The notes under the pieces are model-generated. The model was not told the origin of the DNA. It did not search any database and worked only from the letters and a program-made list of their open reading frames with translations. This document shows positions 16,879-25,350 of a stretch of 64,000 nt of DNA, piece after piece. The DNA comes from Novosphingobium subterraneum (GTDB lineage: Bacteria; Pseudomonadota; Alphaproteobacteria; Sphingomonadales; Sphingomonadaceae): NCBI RefSeq assembly GCF_000807925.1, contig NZ_JRVC01000001.1, positions 310,001 through 374,000 of the forward strand. The letters run 5' to 3'. The translations under genes were made by a program, and so were the position numbers. Numbering within the stretch: the first letter of the stretch is position 1; each line of letters opens with the position of its first letter.

Positions 16879-17316
16879 ATGACCCGGAAAGCCATCTATC
16901 TTACTGTTTTCGGCTTGCTCACCAGTGTCGGCGGCGTAGCCTATGTGATGGCCGACGAACTGCCGGCCGACATGCCTGCGGTCACGGCCCCAAAGCCCAC
17001 AGCATCACCCAAAGCGCCTGTCGCCCCGCCGCCGCCGTCGACCACGGCCGCTCAGGACCATGCGCACCAGCAGGGCATGGATCACGGCGGGCAGCAGATG
17101 CACGATCAAATGATGCAGGACCACCAGATGGGCATGCAGGGCATGCAGCAGCAGGGCATGCAGCAACAAGGTATGGGCGGCATGGCGGCGCAAGGCGGCA
17201 AGGCGGGCATGCCGATGAAGCCGGGCAAGGATTGTTGCCCGAGCAAAGGCATGAAGCCAGCGGACAAGCCCATGGCGATGCCCTCGGACAAACCGATGCC
17301 GATGAATGACATGTAG
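16879..17316 (+). CDS. Met/Gln/His-rich secreted protein with tandem repeats
   Basis: A 145-residue protein with a signal peptide (residues 1-26, cleaved near VMADE), a Pro-rich linker, and a Met/Gln/His-rich region with short tandem units (GMQQQ repeated, GMQGM, GMGGM) around residues 70-105. It ends with DCCPSKGMKP and Met-Pro repeats. Met and His clusters plus a CC pair suggest periplasmic copper binding; this is inference from composition. It is monocistronic, with box e upstream and a strong hairpin terminator downstream, and resembles the 7115-7375 protein. Confidence 0.6.
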   Translation: MTRKAIYLTVFGLLTSVGGVAYVMADELPADMPAVTAPKPTASPKAPVAPPPPSTTAAQDHAHQQGMDHGGQQMHDQMMQDHQMGMQGMQQQGMQQQGMGGMAAQGGKAGMPMKPGKDCCPSKGMKPADKPMAMPSDKPMPMNDM

Positions 17317-17337
17317 ACTCCGCTCCCCGGAGCTGAC

Positions 17338-17367
17338 GGCCCGCCGCCCCGCCCCCGGCGGCGGGCC
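17338..17367 (+). terminator. Rho-independent-type terminator after the Met-rich gene
   Basis: A perfect 11-bp inverted repeat (GGCCCGCCGCC at 17338-17348, GGCGGCGGGCC at 17357-17367) with an 8-base loop, followed by GTTCTTG. It stands 21 bases after the stop of the Met-rich secreted gene. The T stretch is short but the stem is very stable. Confidence 0.7.
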
Positions 17368-17579
17368 GTTCTTGCCCCCCTTTCGCCGCAAAGGGCCGGA
17401 TTTGCGCCATGTATCGCTAGGACCACGCGCGCTCCCGTCAGACTCAAATCGCGGGACAAACCCTGAGTGCAAGCGATGCTCGATAGGCGGCGGGCGAACG
17501 GGGTAACCGGATCCTGCCGCAAGGGCCGCGCTTGGCCGTCACGCACACACTTGACGAGGACAACACAAGGACCGGGATC

Positions 17580-19100
17580 ATGTTCGAACAGGCCATCGAG
17601 ACAATCAATGCCGCGCCAACTTTCCGGCATCGCTACGACAATTTCATCGCCGGGCGCTGGAGCCCGCCTTCCACAGGCCAATATTTCGCCGACACGAGCC
17701 CGATCAACGGCGCGCTGATCGCCGAGTTCGCCCTCTCTACCACCGAAGATGTCGAGCGCGCGCTCGACGCTGCCCACTCCGCCAAGGACCAATGGGCGAG
17801 GCTTGCGCCGGCCGAGCGCGCAACGCTGCTCAACAGGATCGCCGACCGTCTGGAACACAATCTTGAACTGCTGGCGCTTGCCGAGACGATCGACAACGGC
17901 AAACCGATCCGCGAGACGCGCGCCGCCGACGTGCCGCTCGCGATCGACCATTTTCGTTATTTCGCCGGCTGCATCCGGGCGGAAGAAGGCACGATCTCGA
18001 CGATCGACGCCGACACCATCGCCTATCATTTCCGCGAGCCGCTCGGCGTCGTTGGCCAGATCATCCCAAGGAACTTCCCGCTGCTGATGGCGGCATGGAA
18101 GATCGCCCCGGCGCTTGCCGCCGGCAACTGCACGGTCATCAAGCCGGCTTCACAGACGCCGCTCACGCTGCTGATGTTGGCCGAGCTGACCGCAGATATC
18201 CTGCCCCCGGGCGTGCTCAATGTGGTGACCGGACCAGGCCGGACCGTCGGTCAGGCGATCGCCGCCAATCCGCGGATCGCCAAGGTCTCGTTCACCGGCG
18301 AGACCGTGACCGGCAAGCAGATCATGCACGCTGCCGCGAATCACCTGATTCCGCAGACGATGGAGCTTGGCGGCAAGTCACCCAACATCTTCATGGCGGA
18401 TGTCCTCAATGAGGACGACGCGTTCCTCGCCAAGGCGATCGAGGGCTTCACGCTGTTCGCATTCAACAAGGGCGAGGTCTGTACCTGTCCGTCGCGCGCG
18501 CTGGTGCACGAATCGATCTTTGATCGCTTCATCGAGCGTGCGGTCGCGCGCGTCGCCGCGATCCGCCAGGGCGATCCACTCGACCCCGCGACCCAGATCG
18601 GCGCCCAGGCCTCCGAGGACCAGCTCCACAAGATCCTTGGCTATATCGACGTCGGCAAGGCCGAGGGCGCGCAGTGCCTGACCGGCGGTGCGCGCGCGCT
18701 GCCCGGGGGTGACTTGAACAAGGGCTTCTTCGTCCAACCGACCGTGTTCGTGGGCCAGAACCACATGCGCATCTTCCAGGAGGAGATCTTCGGTCCGGTC
18801 CTGGCGGTGACGACCTTCAAGACGGTCGAGGAAGCGATCGCGATCGCCAACGACACCGCCTACGGCCTGGGTGCTGGTGTCTGGACCCGCAACGGCAACA
18901 CTGCTTACCGGCTGGGCCGCGCGATTGAGGCCGGCCGGGTCTGGACCAACTGCTATCACCAATATCCCGCCCACGCCGCTTTCGGCGGATACAAGGCGTC
19001 GGGCTTCGGGCGCGAAAACCACAAGGCGATGCTCGACCATTACCAGCAGACCAAGAACCTGCTCGTCTCTTACGACGAGCGCGCTCTCGGCCTGTTCTGA
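17580..19100 (+). CDS. NAD-dependent aldehyde dehydrogenase (ExaC/AldB-like)
   Basis: A 506-residue aldehyde dehydrogenase that would oxidise acetaldehyde or similar aldehydes to acids with NAD. Family motifs: MELGGKSPN with the general base Glu262, and FNKGEVCTC with the catalytic Cys at 301 or 303; the late segment [10 protein letters not shown] is also typical. Length equals that of ExaC-type enzymes. ATG 17580 is preferred because family similarity starts at [12 protein letters not shown] weak, degenerate relative of the TACGTA element may lie near 17401-17421, but I do not count it. It is followed by an alcohol dehydrogenase on the same strand after 25 bases. Confidence 0.9.
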   Translation: MFEQAIETINAAPTFRHRYDNFIAGRWSPPSTGQYFADTSPINGALIAEFALSTTEDVERALDAAHSAKDQWARLAPAERATLLNRIADRLEHNLELLALAETIDNGKPIRETRAADVPLAIDHFRYFAGCIRAEEGTISTIDADTIAYHFREPLGVVGQIIPRNFPLLMAAWKIAPALAAGNCTVIKPASQTPLTLLMLAELTADILPPGVLNVVTGPGRTVGQAIAANPRIAKVSFTGETVTGKQIMHAAANHLIPQTMELGGKSPNIFMADVLNEDDAFLAKAIEGFTLFAFNKGEVCTCPSRALVHESIFDRFIERAVARVAAIRQGDPLDPATQIGAQASEDQLHKILGYIDVGKAEGAQCLTGGARALPGGDLNKGFFVQPTVFVGQNHMRIFQEEIFGPVLAVTTFKTVEEAIAIANDTAYGLGAGVWTRNGNTAYRLGRAIEAGRVWTNCYHQYPAHAAFGGYKASGFGRENHKAMLDHYQQTKNLLVSYDERALGLF

Positions 19101-19125
19101 CCTTCCTTCTGATGGAGAAGCAGAC

Positions 19126-20151
19126 ATGGCGAAAACCATGAAGGCGGCAGTCGTCCGCGAATTCGGCCAGCCGCTGGTCATCGAGGAGGCGCCGATCCCA
19201 GTGGTCGGTCCTGGTCAGATACTCGTCAAGATCGCGGCGACCGGCGTGTGCCATACCGATCTGCATGCCGCCGAGGGCGATTGGCCGGTCAAGCCCAACC
19301 CGCCGTTCATTCCGGGCCATGAGGGCGTCGGCCATGTCGCCGCGGTCGGATCGGACGTCACCCACGTCAAGGAAGGCGACCGCGTCGGCGTGCCCTGGCT
19401 GTACACAGCCTGCGGCCACTGCGTACATTGCCTGGGCGGCTGGGAAACGCTGTGCGAAAGTCAGCAAAACACCGGCTATTCGGTCAACGGCAGCTTCGCC
19501 GAATATGTCCTCGCCGACCCGAACTATGTCGGCCACCTGCCCGACAATGTCGATTTTCTCGACATCGCGCCGATCCTCTGCGCGGGCGTCAACGTCTACA
19601 AAGGCCTCAAGGCCACCGAGGCGAAGCCGGGTCAATGGGTTGTGATCTCCGGAATCGGGGGGCTTGGCCACATGGCCGTGCAATATGCCCGTGCGATGGG
19701 CCTCAACGTGGCGGCGGTCGACATCGACGATCGCAAGCTCGATCTCGCATCTCGTCTCGGTGCCACGCTGACGATCAACGCGTGCGATGAGATTCCTTCG
19801 GCGGCCCTCAAGAAGGCGATCGGCGGCGCGCATGGCGCGCTGGTCACTGCGGTCTCGCCCACAGCGTTCCAGCAGGCGCTCGGCATGGTCCGCCGTGGTG
19901 GCACGGTGGCGCTCAACGGTCTGCCGCCAGGCGACTTTCCGCTGTCAATCTTCGACACCGTTCTCAACGGTATCACCGTGCGCGGCTCGATCGTCGGCAC
20001 CAGGCTCGACCTTCTCGAAGCGCTGACCTTCGCCGGCGAGGGCAAGGTCCACGCAACCGTGCATGCGGAGAAGCTCGAGAACATCAACGATGTCTTCTCG
20101 CGCATGCGTCACGGCGACATCGAAGGCCGGATCGTTCTCGATCTGGCGTGA
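19126..20151 (+). CDS. adhP: Zinc-dependent alcohol dehydrogenase (AdhP type)
   Basis: A 341-residue medium-chain alcohol dehydrogenase for ethanol and other primary alcohols. Catalytic zinc ligands Cys42 and the His65-Glu66 pair (PGHEGVG) are present, as is the structural zinc set ([15 protein letters not shown]) and the dinucleotide motif GIGGLGHMA. Length and sequence follow bacterial AdhP. It forms a two-gene unit with the aldehyde dehydrogenase, converting alcohol to acid or, in reverse at low oxygen, disposing of reducing equivalents. The first copper oxidase gene starts 27 bases downstream and may be cotranscribed. Confidence 0.93.
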   Translation: MAKTMKAAVVREFGQPLVIEEAPIPVVGPGQILVKIAATGVCHTDLHAAEGDWPVKPNPPFIPGHEGVGHVAAVGSDVTHVKEGDRVGVPWLYTACGHCVHCLGGWETLCESQQNTGYSVNGSFAEYVLADPNYVGHLPDNVDFLDIAPILCAGVNVYKGLKATEAKPGQWVVISGIGGLGHMAVQYARAMGLNVAAVDIDDRKLDLASRLGATLTINACDEIPSAALKKAIGGAHGALVTAVSPTAFQQALGMVRRGGTVALNGLPPGDFPLSIFDTVLNGITVRGSIVGTRLDLLEALTFAGEGKVHATVHAEKLENINDVFSRMRHGDIEGRIVLDLA

Positions 20152-20178
20152 TCCCATCATTCGCGAAAGATACTGTCC

Positions 20179-21870
20179 ATGCTTCCTTTCCACAGCCTGC
20201 CTATCGCGCGGCGCCATTTCGTCCAGGGTCTGGCGGTCGGCGGTGCGGTTGCAGGCTTCACCCCGGCGCTTCTCGCACGGTCCACTGCCGCTTCGGCGGC
20301 AGAGCTGCGCGGCACCGAGTTCGACCTTGAGATCGCCGAGCTGCCGGTCAATTTCACCGGCAAGCGCCGGGTCGCGACTGCGGTGAACGGGGCCGTGCCC
20401 GCGCCGGTTCTCCGGCTGCTGGAAGGCGACACGGTTACGCTGCGCGTACGCAACAGCCTCAAGGAGATGTCGAGCATCCATTGGCACGGCATCATCCTTC
20501 CGGCCGAGATGGACGGCGTGCCGGGCATCAGCTTCGCCGGCATCGCGCCCGGCGAGACCTTCACTTACCGCTTCGAGCTGCGCCAATCGGGCACTTACTG
20601 GTATCATGCCCACACGCTTGCCGAGCAGACCGGCCTTTATGGCGCGATCGTCGTCGAACCGCGTGGGCCCGTCGCCGCGCCGGATCGGGACTATACGGTG
20701 ATCCTCAGCGACTGGTCTGACGAACCGCCATTGCAGATCTTCACCAACCTCAAGAAGCTGAGCAGCTACTACAATTTCGCGCAGCCGACGGCGGGCGACT
20801 TCCTCAAGGACGTACGCCAACTGGGGCTCGGCAAGGCGCTCGATCGGCGGGCGATGTGGAATGGCGCGCGGATGAGCCCGACCGATTACAGCGACGTCTC
20901 GGCGGCGACTTACACCTACCTCATGAACGGGACGCCGCCTGCGGGCAACTGGACCGGCATCGCCGCGCCCGGCGAGCGGGTCCGGCTGCGCTTCATCTGT
21001 GCGGGGACCGCGACCTTTTTCGACGTACGGATTCCGGGGGTCGCGCTGACCATCGTCGCGACCGACGGGCAACCTGTCGAACCGGTTACGGTCGACGAGT
21101 TTCGCATCGGCCCCGGCGAGACCTACGATGCCGAGTTCACCATGCCCGACGCTGAAGCCCATACGATCTTCGCTCAGTCGATCGACCGGACCGGCTATGC
21201 CCGCGGCACGATCGCGCCTGCGCCTGGCATGACTGCGGCGGTACCGCCGCTCGACGAACGGCCCTGGCTCGAACCAATCGACATGATGGGTGCAATGGCC
21301 GCGATGGACGGCGGCGAACACGCCGGACATGGGATGGCCGAAATGCCGCCCAAGGCCCGGCACGCCCGCACTGAATATGGCGCGAACACCGACATGCGGG
21401 TCGATTATCCCCGCAGAAATCTCGACGATCCCGGCGCCGGCTTGCGTGACCGCCCCTGGCGCGTTCTGACGCTGGCGGACCTGCGCACGCCGAACGGCGA
21501 TCCCGATCCCCGCGAGCCGGAACGCGAGATCGAACTCCACCTCAACGGCAATATGGAGCGCTTCATCTGGGCGCTCGACGGGATCAAGCTCAATGACTCG
21601 CGCCCTCTGCATTTCCGCCCGAACGAGCGGCTTCGCGTCACGTTGGTGAACGACACGATGATGTCCCATCCGATGCATCTCCACGGAATGTGGAGCGATG
21701 TCGAAGGCCCGGATGGCAAGTTTCGGGTGCGCAAGCATACCGTAGTCGTCCAGCCCGCCCAGCGCGTCAGCTTCCGCGTGACGGCCGATGCGATGGGCCG
21801 ATGGGCGTTCCACTGCCACCTGCTCTACCATATGGCGGCCGGCATGTTCCGCGAGGTGGTGGTCGCATGA
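20179..21870 (+). CDS. copA: Multicopper oxidase of the CopA/PcoA copper-resistance family (first copy)
   Basis: A 563-residue periplasmic multicopper oxidase exported by Tat (ARRHFVQGLAVGG). All four copper-ligand blocks are visible: His101-Trp-His103, HAH at 143-145, HPMHLHG with His497/500/502, and HCHLLYHMAAGM with His545, Cys546, His547, His551 and axial Met556. It would oxidise Cu(I) in the periplasm. It has a shorter Met-rich linker (MMGAMAAMDGGEHAGHGMAEM) than the second copy at 30782. Its stop overlaps the start of copB (ATGA). No ECF-type promoter of the TGAGGGRT kind is seen upstream, so it may be read from the dehydrogenase promoter. Confidence 0.92.
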   Translation: MLPFHSLPIARRHFVQGLAVGGAVAGFTPALLARSTAASAAELRGTEFDLEIAELPVNFTGKRRVATAVNGAVPAPVLRLLEGDTVTLRVRNSLKEMSSIHWHGIILPAEMDGVPGISFAGIAPGETFTYRFELRQSGTYWYHAHTLAEQTGLYGAIVVEPRGPVAAPDRDYTVILSDWSDEPPLQIFTNLKKLSSYYNFAQPTAGDFLKDVRQLGLGKALDRRAMWNGARMSPTDYSDVSAATYTYLMNGTPPAGNWTGIAAPGERVRLRFICAGTATFFDVRIPGVALTIVATDGQPVEPVTVDEFRIGPGETYDAEFTMPDAEAHTIFAQSIDRTGYARGTIAPAPGMTAAVPPLDERPWLEPIDMMGAMAAMDGGEHAGHGMAEMPPKARHARTEYGANTDMRVDYPRRNLDDPGAGLRDRPWRVLTLADLRTPNGDPDPREPEREIELHLNGNMERFIWALDGIKLNDSRPLHFRPNERLRVTLVNDTMMSHPMHLHGMWSDVEGPDGKFRVRKHTVVVQPAQRVSFRVTADAMGRWAFHCHLLYHMAAGMFREVVVA

Positions 21871-22853
21871 TGAGCCACGCACACCCCCGCACCGCACAAT
21901 TCGCTCTCGCCACCATCGTCTCGGTTGCGGTCGCGACTCCAGTTCGGGCCCAGGAAGCTCCGCAACAGCCACCGGCCGCTTCCCAGGCCGACCAGTCGGT
22001 CAAGCCCGCGCAGGAGCCGCAGCCCGCTCCGCCGGTCGAAAATCATGCGAGTATGAACATGCCCGGCATGGATATGTCCGGAGCGGGCAGGTCGCCAGAC
22101 AGCACGGAGATGGACACGGGCAAGATGCAGGGCGGCAGGGCACCGCGCGATGCCCGCAATTCCGACGACTATGCCGATGGTTACCGCAACTCGACGCTGC
22201 CCAATTACGAAATGGCCGACAAGCTCTCGATCCCCAAGATCCTGGTCGATGAGCTCGAGTTCGCCACGGGCAACGAGGGACAGGGGTTCGGCTGGACAGT
22301 GCTGGTCACAAACGGGCCGGACGACAACAAGCTCTGGCTCCGCAGCCAGGGGCTCAAGAATTCACGCGATCGGCTCGATCCCGAGAGCAGCGTCGAAGGG
22401 TTCTGGTGGCACGGCGGGGGCGCATTCTGGGGTACGTTGGTCGGCGTTCGCCAGGATCTCGGGAAAGGTGGCACGACTTGGGCCGCCGTCGGCGTTGAGG
22501 GCCTCGCTCCCTACTGGTTCGACATTCAGCTGACCGGCTATGTGGGCGCCGATGGCCGCTTGGCGGCGCGCGCCAAGGCCTCCTATGAAATCCTGTTCAC
22601 CAATCGCCTCATCCTGACGCCTCAAGTCGAGACCAACATCTACAGCAAGCGATCTACCGACCGCGAGCTTGGTGGCGGCTTCAGCAATGTCGAACTCAGC
22701 GGTCGCCTGCGCTACGAGTTTTCTCGAAAGTCCGCGCCCTATGTCGGTTTCGTCTGGGAACGCGCGCTCGGCGGCACCGCCGACTTTCGGCGCGCCGAGG
22801 GCGAAAGCCCGGTCGAACGTCGCGTCGTCGTCGGCTTCCGACTGTTGCTGTGA
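21867..22853 (+). CDS. copB: CopB-family outer-membrane copper-resistance protein (first copy)
   Basis: A 328-residue protein with a signal peptide (to ATPVRAQ), a Met-rich segment (HASMNMPGMDMSGAG) that can bind copper, and a C-terminal beta-barrel of the CopB/PcoB family with the conserved VEGLAPYWFDI, TNRLILTPQ and YEFSRKSAPYVGF blocks ending in Leu-Leu-Leu. It is thought to act with CopA at the cell envelope. The ATG overlaps the copA stop; its own stop overlaps the GTG of the MFS gene, so copA-copB-MFS are translationally coupled. Confidence 0.9.
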   Translation: MMSHAHPRTAQFALATIVSVAVATPVRAQEAPQQPPAASQADQSVKPAQEPQPAPPVENHASMNMPGMDMSGAGRSPDSTEMDTGKMQGGRAPRDARNSDDYADGYRNSTLPNYEMADKLSIPKILVDELEFATGNEGQGFGWTVLVTNGPDDNKLWLRSQGLKNSRDRLDPESSVEGFWWHGGGAFWGTLVGVRQDLGKGGTTWAAVGVEGLAPYWFDIQLTGYVGADGRLAARAKASYEILFTNRLILTPQVETNIYSKRSTDRELGGGFSNVELSGRLRYEFSRKSAPYVGFVWERALGGTADFRRAEGESPVERRVVVGFRLLL

Positions 22854-24070
22854 TTCTGGGGCGGCTGTCCGAGACATGGCAGACCGGCCTCGGCCATCTT
22901 GCGCGCCCGCAAGGCAGGCAATCGCTCTCGTCCATTCTTCTTCTGCTCGCCGTAGCCGCTGCTGCGGCGGGGCAGACCGCCATTCTCGCCTTCCTTCCGG
23001 CCCTGGTTGATCGCAATGCCGCACAGCTTGCGCCGCGCCTGCATGACTTCCACGTCGCCAGCCTTACCGGCGTCCATCCGCTCGCGGCCTTGCTGCTGGC
23101 CCCGCTCTGGGGCTGGCTCGCGGATCGGATGGATTACCGGATCCTGCTTCGCACCGCTCTCGTCGCACTCGCATTCGCGACGGCGCCAGTCGGAGCGGTG
23201 CCGCTACCGGCTCTCTATCTGCTCCGCGCGCTGGCCGGCATGGCCGCTGCGGCCATCATCCCGCTGGCGTTGCTGTCCGCGAGCTTCGCGGTTCCCGAGC
23301 GCGGCGAGCAGGCGAAGCGCTTTACCTGGCTAACGGGGTTCGTCTTCCTGGGGGACATGATTGGGCCTTTGCTCGCAGAGGGTTCCGCCGCCGTAACTCC
23401 CGGCGCACCCCTGCTGATGGTGGCGCTCGGCATCGCTGGCGTCGCCAGCCTGCTGTGCTTCGCCCATCTGCCGCCTCGGTGCATCGCTTGTTCCGAGATT
23501 CGCCACCCGCAATCGTCGTCCAGCCCCGCGATCTCGATGCTACTGCTCATCGCGGTCGTTGGTGGCGGTGGGCTCGCGGCCATGCATGTCGCCCTGCTCA
23601 TCCCGCGAAGCACGGATGCGCCCAATCGAGAGACGATCGCCTGGATGCTTAGCCTTTGCGGGTTCGCCATGCTTGCCGCGCAGCTGTTCCTTGCAAGAGT
23701 CACCTGGCTCGTGACCTCACCGAGACGCCTCGCCGGCATTACCCTTGCCCTTCTCGCGTCAAGCGTCTTCCTCTATTCCCTCAACCTTGCGACCCTGCCT
23801 ATGGCTGGCACCATCTTTGTGGCCGGCTGGAGTTCCGCAAGCCTTCGCCTGATCACCAGTTTCTGGATCGGCGGAAACACAGCTCCTTCGGGCTCGAGAC
23901 TGGGTTTGCAGCATGCGGCGGCCAGCATCGGCCAGGCGCTTGCACCATTGGCCTTCGCACTGGCATCGCCGCAATATCAACCCGTCATCCTCTGGAGCAT
24001 CGGCAGCCTTGCGCTGCTTCTCCTGCTTGTTCTGCCCCTTGTCTGGAGAGGGGCGACATCAGTCCAATGA
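22850..24070 (+). CDS. Major facilitator superfamily transporter
   Basis: A 406-residue inner-membrane protein with about twelve hydrophobic segments and the MFS loop motif between helices 2 and 3 (GWLADRMDYR). It starts with GTG overlapping the copB stop (GTGA), so it is made with the copper oxidase and outer-membrane protein. The substrate is unknown; the loop HLPPRCIACSEIRH has Cys and His that could touch a metal, but this is weak. An efflux pump of copper-related or general type is plausible. Confidence 0.82.
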   Translation: MILGRLSETWQTGLGHLARPQGRQSLSSILLLLAVAAAAAGQTAILAFLPALVDRNAAQLAPRLHDFHVASLTGVHPLAALLLAPLWGWLADRMDYRILLRTALVALAFATAPVGAVPLPALYLLRALAGMAAAAIIPLALLSASFAVPERGEQAKRFTWLTGFVFLGDMIGPLLAEGSAAVTPGAPLLMVALGIAGVASLLCFAHLPPRCIACSEIRHPQSSSSPAISMLLLIAVVGGGGLAAMHVALLIPRSTDAPNRETIAWMLSLCGFAMLAAQLFLARVTWLVTSPRRLAGITLALLASSVFLYSLNLATLPMAGTIFVAGWSSASLRLITSFWIGGNTAPSGSRLGLQHAAASIGQALAPLAFALASPQYQPVILWSIGSLALLLLLVLPLVWRGATSVQ

Positions 24071-24194
24071 TAGTGGACGTCGGGCAACGGCCACATACTC
24101 CACCCGGGTTTCACCAACGGGGCCGCGCTTGGTCTTGGCCACCCTTTGGGCTGCCCAATACAAGGACCGCGCACTGAGAGAGCCGGAGACCAGA

Positions 24195-24641
24195 CTAGCA
24201 GCCGCACCCTGTGCCGCCTTCGCGGTCCTCGTCACAATCCCCAGGCTCGGCGCAGTCGCACAAGCGGTACAGCGCCTCGAGAACCGGTGTTCGGATGAAG
24301 GGTTTCTGGATCACTTCTGCATAGCCGCAAGCTTTGGCCCGCAACCTCAGCTCGCGATCGCAAGATGCGCATATGAGGATCGCGGGGCCGCTCCATCCCT
24401 TGGCCCTGAACGCGCCGAGCAAGCTGACGCCATCGAGATCCGGCATGTTGTAATCGGCAATCATGCAGTCGGCGGAGAGCGAAGCCGGATCGGCCAGCAA
24501 GGCCGATGCCGATCGGTAGCTGAGCGGTTCATAACCCCGCGCATGCAGCAAGAATTGCAACGAACGGCGGATACTGGCCTCATCGTCGGTGATGAGAACC
24601 TTGTAGCGCTTCTTGCCAGGCTCGCTCTGACTTGTGGACAT
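24195..24641 (-). CDS. Stand-alone response-regulator receiver with Cys-rich tail
   Basis: A 148-residue single receiver domain: acidic pair TDDE near residue 19, phospho-acceptor Asp in MIADYNMPDLDG, and the switch Lys in IQKPF. There is no output domain. The C-terminal ~22 residues are unusual, with five Cys (LCDCAEPGDCDEDREGGTGCGC), suggesting metal or redox sensing or dimerisation. It lies next to the FixJ gene on the same strand, and box f precedes it, so it may be a target and feedback modulator of FixL/FixJ, similar in principle to FixT-like or phosphate-sink receivers. Confidence 0.8.
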   Translation of the reverse strand: MSTSQSEPGKKRYKVLITDDEASIRRSLQFLLHARGYEPLSYRSASALLADPASLSADCMIADYNMPDLDGVSLLGAFRAKGWSGPAILICASCDRELRLRAKACGYAEVIQKPFIRTPVLEALYRLCDCAEPGDCDEDREGGTGCGC

Positions 24642-24705
24642 GGACCCTGTAACTGAAACTGAGAAGGCAACTCCTATCAGGAATCGCCGGTCTTGCGGAC
24701 AATGT

Positions 24706-24723
24706 CCTTACGTAGATGTCACA
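24706..24723 (-). promoter_or_regulatory. TACGTA box f upstream of the receiver gene
   Basis: The minus strand reads TGTGAC-ATC-TACGTAAGG, ending 65 bases before ATG 24641. It lies in the 100-bp gap between fixJ and the receiver gene. TTACGTAG within it is one base from GTAMGTAG. The 27-bp match to box b is the strongest pairwise conservation of any non-coding segments I found here. Confidence 0.6.
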
Positions 24724-24741
24724 GAATCCTAGATTCTTGTG

Positions 24742-25350
24742 CTAAAGACCAGCGGCGAAGGCAATCCGCAGCAGATCGGACAGGCTGTGCACATCGAGTT
24801 TTTGCATCAGGCTTGCCCGGTGAACCTCGACGGTGCGCGACGAACACCCGAGATCATAGGCGATCGTCTTGTTGGGATAGCCCTTGGCCAGACCCTCGAG
24901 GATCTCGCGTTCACGCGGCGTGAGTGACGCTATCCGCGTCCGCGCCTCCCGCTCTTCGAGATCGCGGCTATCGTTGCGTTCAAGTCTCGCAAACGCCCGC
25001 TCGAGGGCGCCGAGAAGCGCGGCCTTTTCGAACGGTTTTTCGAGGAACTCGACCGCTCCGGCCTTCATCGCCTGGACGGCAACGGTCACATCGCCATGAC
25101 CGGTAAGGACGATCACCGGCATGTCGATACCGCGATCGGCCAACGCGGCCTGGACCTCAAGCCCATCCATCTCTGGCATCCGAACGTCTAGCACCACGCA
25201 CCCTTTCGGCGCGGATTTCGCCGACTTCAAGAATTCGACGCCCGAACCATAGGACAGAACCTTGTAGCCCGCGCGCGACAAGACGAAGCCCGCAGATTTG
25301 CGGATAGCTTCTTCGTCATCGACGAGGTGAACGACACGACTATCGCTCAT
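24742..25350 (-). CDS. fixJ: FixJ-type response regulator
   Basis: A ~202-residue two-domain regulator: receiver with Asp in [11 protein letters not shown], conserved Thr in VLTGHGD and Lys in LEKPF, then a LuxR/FixJ-type HTH ([36 protein letters not shown], shown here only as motif). Start 25350 is preferred; the frame allows 25371. It overlaps the end of the histidine-kinase gene by about 11 nt, so the kinase and regulator are co-translated. The HTH class is the same as rhizobial FixJ, and six FixJ-like boxes lie in the window. Confidence 0.88.
   Translation of the reverse strand: MSDSRVVHLVDDEEAIRKSAGFVLSRAGYKVLSYGSGVEFLKSAKSAPKGCVVLDVRMPEMDGLEVQAALADRGIDMPVIVLTGHGDVTVAVQAMKAGAVEFLEKPFEKAALLGALERAFARLERNDSRDLEEREARTRIASLTPREREILEGLAKGYPNKTIAYDLGCSSRTVEVHRASLMQKLDVHSLSDLLRIAFAAGL

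Noticed and set aside
17100..17220. Short tandem repeats considered as a CRISPR-like array
   Set aside because: They are in-frame Met/Gln codon repeats within a secreted-protein gene and lack unique spacers.
17401..17421. Degenerate TACGTA-like sequence before the aldehyde dehydrogenase
   Set aside because: The TACGTA core is lost, so it cannot be counted with the six good copies.
19945..21972. 675-codon minus-strand open frame over adhP and copA
   Set aside because: It is antisense to clearly coding genes with all active-site motifs; its Arg/His-rich translation is typical of GC-rich shadow frames.
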